Shown: positions 1-4,840 of the stretch, one piece after another
How the letters are laid out: the number at the start of each line of letters is the position of its first letter
Position numbering within the stretch: position 1 is the first letter of the stretch
Assembly (NCBI GenBank): GCA_041484845.1
Contig: JBGPIK010000433.1
Span: 1-5,654 of the forward strand
Direction of reading: 5' to 3'
From: JBGPIK01 sp041484845
GTDB taxonomy: Bacteria > Desulfobacterota > Binatia > UBA9968
DNA: 5,654 bases
The notes under the pieces: model-generated
Database searches by the model: none
The model's input: the letters and a program-made list of their open reading frames with translations, nothing else
Told to the model about the DNA's origin: nothing
Translations under genes and position numbers: made by a program

Positions 1-2
1 GC

Positions 3-218
3 CCGTGGCAAAGCGCAAGCGGCGAACCGAGCACCGAACACGGCATTGAAACTGTTCGCCTCTATGCCTCGCTCTTCCGATCTCGCCTCTCGATCGACAC
101 AGTGTCATCCGTTTCCTCGCACTGTGAGAAATGCGGGCTAGAAGCGCGGCCGATTGCATTGGATAGACAGAAACCGTTTGAGCTCTTGATCGCTTTAGGA
201 AGCTTGTGCGTTGTTTAG
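3..218 (+). CDS. possible 3' end of an unrecognised gene (partial)
   Basis: A reading frame enters from the left edge and stays open for 71 codons to a TAG at 216-218. Its codon choice (many GAA, CTC, ATC, GAC, CGC) looks more coding-like than the other frames here. The peptide includes HGIETVRLYASLFRS and a CxxC pair (HCEKCG), which could be part of a zinc knuckle. I recognise no family, and the start lies outside the window. It would converge on the norB cluster, leaving 31 nt between the two stop codons. Frame 1 is also open for 46 codons, so openness alone is weak evidence. The frame passes uninterrupted through the adapter-like 13-mer at 71-83. The call is tentative. Confidence 0.33.
   Translation, partial: PWQSASGEPSTEHGIETVRLYASLFRSRLSIDTVSSVSSHCEKCGLEARPIALDRQKPFELLIALGSLCVV
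98..126. repeat. 7-bp inverted repeat, CACAGTG/CACTGTG
   Basis: CACAGTG at 98-104 is the exact reverse complement of CACTGTG at 120-126, with a 15-nt spacer. No T-run follows on either strand, so it does not look like a standard intrinsic terminator. It lies inside the tentative plus-strand frame and may be chance. Confidence 0.3.
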
Positions 219-249
219 GTGCGGGGATTTCGACCGCTTTGTCTAGCTT

Positions 250-534
250 TCACTTCTGGGTTATTTCTTTCCCGAGATCACCCACGTGACCTTGGGGCGG
301 CTTGTTGACGGCTTCGTAGATCCGTTCGACGTACGTCAGAAACGGAACGTAGGCTTCAACATGGGCCCGGCTCGCCTCGACGTCGTCTGGGTTATATTTC
401 TTCTTGACCATCACTTGGTTAAATTTTTCCCGGATTTCTTTTTGCGTCGTATCAGTCAAAAGCTTCAGCAAAGGCTCCACCCTGCCACTGTGAAGCGCAT
501 TGTCGGCCGCGGCGATCGCGAGGCCGAGAGCTAG
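250..534 (-). pseudogene. 5'-truncated second copy of the DUF6448-like gene
   Basis: From about 534 down to a TGA at 252-250 the frame encodes about 94 residues that align with the C-terminal half of the DUF6448-like gene at 2855-3466. Over 81 aligned residues I count about 47 identities, including EPLxKLLT, IREXF, QVxxKKK, DDV and the block YVERIYEA. The signal peptide and N-terminal half, including the HCDG motif, are missing. The homology begins right at the norB TAG at 533-531. Upstream, this frame continues open inside norB to 819, but that part is only norB read in another frame. The nearest in-frame ATG (636) lies within norB and lacks a well-placed Shine-Dalgarno. The remaining half has no stop or frameshift, so translation by coupling to norB cannot be excluded. 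At 58% identity it is an old paralogue, not a recent duplication. Confidence 0.7.
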
Positions 535-2822
535 GCTTCCGATCTTTTCACCAATCTGTACGTTAATCCCGCCGCGATCAATGCGGGAAAAGCTCCCAGT
601 GCAATGAAGAGAATATCTCCAGGCAAACGAAGCCATTCGATCATCCGAATCGTCCTTTGATTCAAAAACTCGGGCCCCCGCGCATGCCAGTATCCGTTGT
701 TCAAAACATCCACGAGCTGGAGGACGCCGCCAGGGAAAAGATTGGTTATCACCATTAGTGCAAGGCCAATATTCAGCCCCCAAAAAGAGAGCCGAACACA
801 CTTTTCCGGACCCGCCCACTGTTCGTCCGTCAATACCTGCCGAAGAGCGAAGACCATGAGACCCATGGCGAGCATCCCAAAGACACCCATCATTGCCGCA
901 TGGCCATGATTCGGCGTGAGCATTGTGCCGACTTCGAAGTAGCTCACGATGGGCAAGTTAATGAGAAATCCGAAAACTCCGGCACCGACAAAATTCCAGA
1001 ACCCTACAGCCATGAGGAAATAAAAGGTCCATTTGTGGGGCACCGAAATGGTTTTGTTGCAGACGTCGCACTTGCCGCGGCTCAGTTTTACGAAGTCCCA
1101 GGCGTCAAGGGTCAGGAGCGTCAGAGGCACCACCTCTAATGCGGAAAACATCGCCGCAAGGGCCATCGTGATGTTGGATTGTCCGGTCCAGTACCAGTGA
1201 TGTCCGGTGCCGACGATCCCGCTGCCGAGGTAGAGAATCGCGTCCAGGTATACCACCCGCGCCGCCGTGACATGTGAAACGATCCCCAACTGATAAAAGA
1301 TAACCGCCACCATTACGGTAGCGAACAACTCGAAGAAGCCCTCGACCCAAAGGTGGATGATCCAGAAGCGCCATGTATCAACCACCGAGAAGTGGGTGGA
1401 GCTGTCAAAGAACATGGCTGGCAAATAAAATAACGGAATGGCCAAGGCCGCATACAAGAAAAGTGAAGTGATCTCGCGCCGCTCCGGATCGTTCGTTGAA
1501 GACGCAACTGCTCTAAACAGCAAGATAAGCCAGAGAACCAGTCCCACAGCCAGAAATATTTGCCAACCGCGACCGAGTTCCAGGTATTCCCATCCCTGAT
1601 GACCGAACCAAAACCAGAGGTTTCCGAGAAGTTGATTGAGCCCAAGAACCTCGCCGACCAGACTCCCCACCACAACGACCAATAAAGCGCCAAAGAGAAG
1701 ATGGACTCCCGTACTCTGCCCGGACGGTTCTTTTCCGCCTAAAGCGGGTGCGCGAAACAACCCACCTGCAACGTAAGCGGTCGCAATCCAGAAGATAGCG
1801 AGCTGCAGGTGCCAGGTGCGCACGAGATGACTAGGAAACAACCCCGCTAAGTCGATGCCGTAAAATCCAGCGGGCTCAGCACGATAGTGAGCGGTCGCTC
1901 CGCCGACGACAGCCTGGGCAAGAAAGAGCAGGGCCACCACAAGAAAATATTTTATCGTCGCCTTCTGACTCCCAGTCGTTATTCCCGGAAGCATCTGCGG
2001 ATGGATATGTTCGCTCTTTCCTTTCCAGCCGAAATAATCGAACTTTCCGAAGGAAAATAAGACAAAAGCGATTCCGGCAAGCAGGGGAACGAGGCTCAGC
2101 GCGCTCCAGAGCAGCGCATCACTGCTCGGCGTGTTGCCGACCATCGGATCGTACGGAAAGTTGTTCGTATAGGAGTACGATTTACCGGGGCGATTGGCGA
2201 CGGAAGCCCACGCCGTCCAGGCGAAAAAAGCCGTGAGCTGACTAATCTCTTGAGAATCCCGAAGATACTTTGCCGGCAAGCCGGCACTCTTACCTGGCTC
2301 TGAGAAGTACGAAGCCCATTTCTCGATCTGTCGGCGGTAGGATAAAACCTCCGGTTCCGTAAAGCGCAGCGACTGTAAACCGGGATCATACCTGTTTTGC
2401 TTCAGCAGTTGTTGCGCTTCCGCACTAACCGCGCTCTGTTCCCCTGGAGAAAGCTCAGCCAGGGAGCGACCGTATCTTTGTTTGGCGATCATCTCGCGGG
2501 CGTCGGCGGCCAGCTCGTGTAAATAGGCGGCGGAAAAATCGGGTCCGAGATACGCTCCATGCCCCCAGATGGTGCCGTTGTCCATCAAGCCGTACTTCAG
2601 GAATACGCTCTGTCCTGCCAAGATATCTTCCCGCGTGAAAACAGTTTCACCGGAAGTTCCGACGACCCTCTGAGGAATAGGCGGAGCATCTTGATAGGTC
2701 TTTGCAGACAACCAAATCAAGATCGTGAAACCCACCACCATCGTCAAGATAACCGCATGTCTCCACCACGGAGAAAGGGCCTCAGTGGTCACAGCATCAT
2801 TCGGCACAGTTACTTTTCCCAT
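531..2822 (-). CDS. norB: quinol-dependent nitric oxide reductase (qNOR)
   Basis: This integral membrane enzyme reduces two NO to N2O using quinol. It has 763 residues from the chosen ATG, the usual length for single-subunit qNOR. A membrane segment at about 22-41 is followed by the extracytoplasmic domain (about 42-235, with VFLKYGLMDNGTIWGHG). About 13 more helices follow from about 235. Key residues seen: quinol site H312, E316, F320 (AHYRAEPAGF) and D736 (LPGDILF); low-spin heme ligand H338 (RTWHLQ); FeB ligands H490 (HLWVEGFFE), H541 and H542 (GTGHHWYW); catalytic-region glutamates E494 and E562; heme-ligand pair H639/H641 (NHGHAAMMG). An unusual CxxC (C585, C588) sits in a loop. The ATG at 2822 has GGAAGG five bases upstream; a GTG at 2855 would add 11 residues but has only a weak ribosome site. 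The gene starts 32 nt after the DUF6448-like stop, so co-transcription is likely. The intact quinol and FeB sites argue against an NO dismutase. Confidence 0.96.
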   Translation of the reverse strand: MGKVTVPNDAVTTEALSPWWRHAVILTMVVGFTILIWLSAKTYQDAPPIPQRVVGTSGETVFTREDILAGQSVFLKYGLMDNGTIWGHGAYLGPDFSAAYLHELAADAREMIAKQRYGRSLAELSPGEQSAVSAEAQQLLKQNRYDPGLQSLRFTEPEVLSYRRQIEKWASYFSEPGKSAGLPAKYLRDSQEISQLTAFFAWTAWASVANRPGKSYSYTNNFPYDPMVGNTPSSDALLWSALSLVPLLAGIAFVLFSFGKFDYFGWKGKSEHIHPQMLPGITTGSQKATIKYFLVVALLFLAQAVVGGATAHYRAEPAGFYGIDLAGLFPSHLVRTWHLQLAIFWIATAYVAGGLFRAPALGGKEPSGQSTGVHLLFGALLVVVVGSLVGEVLGLNQLLGNLWFWFGHQGWEYLELGRGWQIFLAVGLVLWLILLFRAVASSTNDPERREITSLFLYAALAIPLFYLPAMFFDSSTHFSVVDTWRFWIIHLWVEGFFELFATVMVAVIFYQLGIVSHVTAARVVYLDAILYLGSGIVGTGHHWYWTGQSNITMALAAMFSALEVVPLTLLTLDAWDFVKLSRGKCDVCNKTISVPHKWTFYFLMAVGFWNFVGAGVFGFLINLPIVSYFEVGTMLTPNHGHAAMMGVFGMLAMGLMVFALRQVLTDEQWAGPEKCVRLSFWGLNIGLALMVITNLFPGGVLQLVDVLNNGYWHARGPEFLNQRTIRMIEWLRLPGDILFIALGAFPALIAAGLTYRLVKRSEA

Positions 2823-2827
2823 TTTAA

Positions 2828-2833
2828 CCTTCC
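2828..2833 (-). promoter_or_regulatory. ribosome binding site deciding the norB start
   Basis: On the minus strand GGAAGG is followed by TTAAA and then ATG (2822-2820). This 5-nt spacing favours the ATG over the GTG at 2855, which overlaps the previous gene's stop codon. Confidence 0.8.
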
Positions 2834-2854
2834 GATCGTAACTCAGAAGGAACA

Positions 2855-3466
2855 CTACTCTTTATGCGCGGCAGCTCCTTGGGATTCAGGATAATGGCCC
2901 TCTGCCGGATTCTTGGCAGCCTCGTAGATCCTTTCAACATAGTGAATGAACTCAACATAACCTTTCACATACTCCCGCCCGGCGCTCACATCGTCTTTAC
3001 CAAACTTCTTTTTGGCTATCACCTGTTTGAACTGCTCGCGAATTCCTGTTTGCATTGCCTCTGTTAAGAGTTTCACAAGCGGCTCGATTTTGCCGTTCTC
3101 CAGCGCTTTGTCGGCAGCGGGAATCGCGGCTCCGAGGTCACGTCCCGCAGGATGCAGACCCGTGTAGAGTGCCCCTTCTCCAGCCCGATGAATGCGAACA
3201 AGGGTCTCGAAGAAATACATATCCGCAAGTTCCTTGGCTTGTGGATTCAATTTACGAACAGCGAGAGTCTTTTGAAAGGCTTTCTTAATTTCGCCTTCGT
3301 CCTTCTTTTGCACCCAAATAAGAACCGGGTTCGCATCTCCGGTCTCGAACGCCTTCTGGGCGGCTTTGACAACTGGGCCATCCATGCCGTCGCAATGGGC
3401 CTGCACGCCTTGAGGCCGAAGGAAAACCGCTCCGGAGAGCAACAAAATTGCCAGGGATTTTTGCAT
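2855..3466 (-). CDS. exported DUF6448-like protein
   Basis: This is a 203-residue protein of unknown function. Residues 1-23 form a signal peptide: MQK, then the hydrophobic stretch LAILLLSGAVFL, ending in VQA before the cut. The mature protein starts HCDGMDGPVV, the N-terminal signature I associate with DUF6448, so it should act in the periplasm or at the outer face of the membrane. The rest is polar and helical, rich in Lys and Glu, with FFETLVRIHRAGEGA in the middle and YVERIYEA near the C-terminus. I see no enzyme motif; the histidines and the single mature cysteine could bind metal or heme, but that is a guess. The ATG at 3466 has GGAAGG six bases upstream; in-frame starts at 3499 and 3484 would put charged residues before the signal peptide. 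It follows hemerythrin after a 141-nt gap and precedes norB by 32 nt. A truncated paralogue lies beyond norB. Confidence 0.85.
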   Translation of the reverse strand: MQKSLAILLLSGAVFLRPQGVQAHCDGMDGPVVKAAQKAFETGDANPVLIWVQKKDEGEIKKAFQKTLAVRKLNPQAKELADMYFFETLVRIHRAGEGALYTGLHPAGRDLGAAIPAADKALENGKIEPLVKLLTEAMQTGIREQFKQVIAKKKFGKDDVSAGREYVKGYVEFIHYVERIYEAAKNPAEGHYPESQGAAAHKE

Positions 3467-3472
3467 GACGCA

Positions 3473-3478
3473 CCTTCC
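3473..3478 (-). promoter_or_regulatory. ribosome binding site deciding the DUF6448-like start
   Basis: The minus strand reads GGAAGG, then TGCGTC, then ATG at 3466-3464. This 6-nt spacing selects the start that places the hydrophobic signal peptide at the N-terminus. The motif is the same as that before norB. Confidence 0.75.
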
Positions 3479-3533
3479 TTTCATATGTGCAGGACGCAAG
3501 TTATCGGCCCTCTTTATGCATCGTTTCTCTTTA

Positions 3534-3547
3534 ATCGTCGCGGCGAT
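3534..3547. promoter_or_regulatory. 14-bp near-palindrome, possible operator or hairpin
   Basis: ATCGTCGCGGCGAT reads the same on both strands except for one symmetric pair of positions, which would form a G-T wobble in RNA. It lies 68 nt upstream of the DUF6448-like start. No known regulator motif is recognised, and GC-rich palindromes of this size can arise by chance. Confidence 0.3.
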
Positions 3548-3607
3548 GGGTACGCGCGTCTATTCGGGGTACAAGGATACGTTGCGAAGAAGTTCGGCCC
3601 CCCCTTT

Positions 3608-4168
3608 TTACGTTCTTTGTGCTTTTCTCTCCAGCTCTACAGCGAATTTCTCGAACCGTTGGTGCACATCCACCCCGATCTCTTTCTCTACAATCTCGAA
3701 TTTCTCTGATAAGTCGCGTTGTTCCTCTGGACTCAGGATTTTGTCGGCCATAGGGAATGCAAGATATTCTTCCTTCCAAATGTGGTTTGGATAGAGATCC
3801 GTTAGAGCACGCAGGCTTTTGACCAGAGACTCTCTCGCCAGTGGGATTTCCGTTGTGTGTGCCTCGGCAGCTTTGGCCAGATCCGAAACAAGTGCCCTTC
3901 CCTTCTCATGCTCGGCGATAAGTGCTCCCAGAGGGCAGCCGCGCATTGGCACGCCTTTCTTCTCCAGGGCTGGAAACAGATGAGTTTCTTCTTTTCCATG
4001 ATGGCACTTGTCAGCAAAGGTACGCATGAACTCTACAATATCGCGTAACGTTTTGCCCTCTACTTCCTTCCCCGCCTCCAGTGTTTCGGCCAGGACGGCC
4101 ATTGCCCCTATTACTTTCTGGATGAAATGATGTTCTTCCTCTAATACTTTCGTTGGTTTGTCCAACAT
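3608..4168 (-). CDS. hemerythrin-domain (HHE) di-iron protein
   Basis: This is a 186-residue cytoplasmic four-helix-bundle protein of the hemerythrin HHE family, which binds O2 or NO at a di-iron site. Likely iron ligands are H13 or H14 (EEEHHF), H57 with E61 (CHHGKEETHLFP), H87 (IAEHEKGR) and H129 with E134 (PNHIWKEEYLAFP), the family's expected order and spacing. C55 and C78 (RGCPLG) lie near the centre. The C-terminal 40 residues are charged, helical and outside the core domain. There is no signal peptide. The ATG at 4168 follows AGGAGG with an 8-nt spacer. It lies 25 nt after the stop of the disrupted oxidase-like gene and upstream of the DUF6448-like gene and norB. That context suggests NO binding, sensing or iron-centre protection, but oxygen storage is equally compatible with the sequence. 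Confidence 0.92.
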   Translation of the reverse strand: MLDKPTKVLEEEHHFIQKVIGAMAVLAETLEAGKEVEGKTLRDIVEFMRTFADKCHHGKEETHLFPALEKKGVPMRGCPLGALIAEHEKGRALVSDLAKAAEAHTTEIPLARESLVKSLRALTDLYPNHIWKEEYLAFPMADKILSPEEQRDLSEKFEIVEKEIGVDVHQRFEKFAVELERKAQRT

Positions 4169-4176
4169 CGCTGTTG

Positions 4177-4182
4177 CCTCCT
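4177..4182 (-). promoter_or_regulatory. strong ribosome binding site for the hemerythrin gene
   Basis: A perfect AGGAGG on the minus strand lies 8 nt before the ATG at 4168. It would let the hemerythrin gene be translated even though the preceding gene is broken. Confidence 0.75.
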
Positions 4183-4546
4183 GAGATTAGGTTCTAAACT
4201 GACGGCGCTCGAATCCTTTGGAAGACTAGGAACAGAAAATAGAGCAGGCTGAGAATTTGTGAAGCCATCCCGCTCAGGGTTAAAAAGTAAGAAAGAAGGC
4301 CAGAGTGCGCAAAAGGCTCAAAGACGCTTCGAACCACTGTGCCAGCGTTGAAGCTCACGTAAAGCGGCATCCCCTCGCGCTCTGTGGTCCAGCCAGGTGG
4401 CTCCTTCCTCCGAGGAAACATCCAAAGGGCTACACCCATGATGATCTGGATAACCGAGCCCACCAAGATAAGATGAACGTGAACGGTTCTCCAACTGGAT
4501 ACCCACGCCAATTCCGGGATACGGCCCGAAAGAAAAGTCAGAAGGC

Positions 4547-4550
4547 CTAG
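4547..4550. repeat. target site duplication, copy 1 (CTAG)
   Basis: CTAG directly abuts one terminal inverted repeat and is repeated at 4680-4683. One copy is needed to rebuild the host reading frame. Confidence 0.8.
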
Positions 4551-4567
4551 GAGCCTGTCGGAGAATT
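4551..4567 (+). repeat. terminal inverted repeat, left
   Basis: GAGCCTGTCGGAGAATT pairs with the reverse complement of 4663-4679, with 14 of 17 matches. The CTGTCGGAG core is identical in both ends. Confidence 0.85.
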
Positions 4568-4630
4568 AGTTGAGCAAAAAATATTTCTTTCACATTTGGC
4601 TCAGGATCAATGATCTCGTCCCGGGTAATG

Positions 4631-4650
4631 GTTTTGGTACCCCCCAAAAC
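4631..4650. repeat. internal hairpin of the MITE
   Basis: GTTTTGG at 4631-4637 pairs with CCAAAAC at 4644-4650 across a 6-nt loop, giving a 7-bp stem inside the element. No U-run follows, so terminator activity is doubtful; internal structure is common in non-autonomous elements. Confidence 0.5.
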
Positions 4651-4662
4651 AGGCATATTTTG

Positions 4663-4679
4663 ATTACTCCGACAGACTC
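4663..4679 (-). repeat. terminal inverted repeat, right
   Basis: Read on the minus strand this end is GAGTCTGTCGGAGTAAT, the partner of 4551-4567. Confidence 0.85.
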
Positions 4680-4683
4680 CTAG
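4680..4683. repeat. target site duplication, copy 2 (CTAG)
   Basis: This second CTAG abuts the right terminal inverted repeat and pairs with 4547-4550. Confidence 0.8.
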
Positions 4684-4749
4684 CAAGATACCAACAAAAA
4701 GGTAGATGAGAGAGGTTTTGATCATCCACCGCTGGTAACGAAATTTCAT

Positions 4750-4840
4750 TCGCCGCCTCCACGAGGCTGAAACCTCACGTTAGCCAATACCTTTCTCCCG
4801 TTTTTCCGTTGCAGCGGATGACTGCGAAATGCGGCCGCCT
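4750..4840 (-). other. 91-nt gap before the NO-related cluster
   Basis: If the cluster has its own promoter, this gap is the likely place. It ends in GGAGG (4756-4760) six bases before the oxidase-like ATG. A weak GAGG/CCTC stem lies just upstream and a weak GCAG/CTGC stem follows the peptidase stop. I see no clear terminator, no sigma-70 pair and no FNR/NnrR-type palindrome. Confidence 0.4.

Larger units (their letters stand above)
3467..3607 (-). other. 141-nt gap between hemerythrin and DUF6448-like genes
   Basis: This is the longest gap inside the cluster and could hold a second promoter. It contains a run of seven C (3598-3604 on the plus strand) beside the hemerythrin stop, a 14-bp near-palindrome at 3534-3547, and two direct GTACCC copies (minus strand) 13 nt apart. 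I found no convincing -35/-10 pair, no sigma-54 -24/-12 element and no TTGAT-N4-ATCAA FNR/NnrR-type box. Confidence 0.45.
4551..4679. mobile_element. 129-bp MITE-like element with terminal inverted repeats and CTAG duplication
   Basis: The ends are imperfect inverted repeats: GAGCCTGTCGGAGAATT at 4551-4567, and GAGTCTGTCGGAGTAAT read on the minus strand from 4679 to 4663. They match at 14 of 17 positions. The element is flanked by CTAG at 4547-4550 and 4680-4683, a 4-bp target duplication. It has no coding capacity for a transposase, so it must have been moved by one supplied elsewhere. The YTAR-type target recalls the IS5 group, but I cannot assign a family. It is inserted near the start of the oxidase-like gene. 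Exact excision restoring that gene is the strongest evidence. Confidence 0.88.
4194..4749 (-). pseudogene. small oxidase subunit I-like membrane protein, disrupted by a MITE
   Basis: The 5' part (4749 to about 4684) encodes MKFRYQRWMIKTSLIYLF and the start of the first helix. The remainder (about 4546-4194) lies in another frame and encodes HVHLILVGSVIQIIMG and two more helices. Removing 133 nt (the 129-bp element plus one CTAG) joins them into one clean 140-residue protein reading GILLGLLTFLSGRIPELAWV across the join. The restored protein has about four membrane segments. A WRTVHVHLILVG motif and a WMFPR motif resemble the first helices of heme-copper oxidase/NOR subunit I and the short stand-alone proteins annotated as cbb3-type subunit I-like. 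GGAGG lies 6 nt before the ATG. With the element in place, the first frame shifts and ends in nonsense at about 4318. The role of the intact protein is unknown; it may have been an accessory or heme-binding partner of the NOR. Confidence 0.88.

Noticed and set aside
534..560. Programmed -1 frameshift fusing norB to the DUF6448-like remnant
   Set aside because: The remnant is in the -1 frame and GTGAAAAGA precedes the stop, but there is no proper slippery heptamer in the right phase and no clear downstream structure.
535..819. A 189-residue protein starting at 819 on the minus strand
   Set aside because: Residues 1 to about 94 are norB read in another frame with no family similarity. Only the part below 534 matches the DUF6448-like paralogue.
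531..2822. Nitric oxide dismutase (Nod) instead of qNOR
   Set aside because: Nod-type proteins are reported to lose the quinol-site residues and an FeB histidine. Here H312, E316, F320 and D736, all three FeB histidines (H490, H541, H542) and both glutamates are present, as in true qNOR.
4194..4511. A separate 105-residue gene starting with TTG at 4511
   Set aside because: There is no ribosome site for this start, and the peptide is the in-frame continuation of the disrupted gene once the element is removed.
4318..4749. A genuine 143-residue protein from 4749 to 4318
   Set aside because: After the first helix it reads through the mobile element and then out of frame through the host gene. 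It is the product of the insertion, not a conserved protein.
4750..4840. Intrinsic terminator after the M24 gene or a NorR/NnrR operator before the cluster
   Set aside because: Only 4-bp stems without U-runs are present, and no TTGAT-N4-ATCAA or sigma-54 -24/-12 spacing was found.
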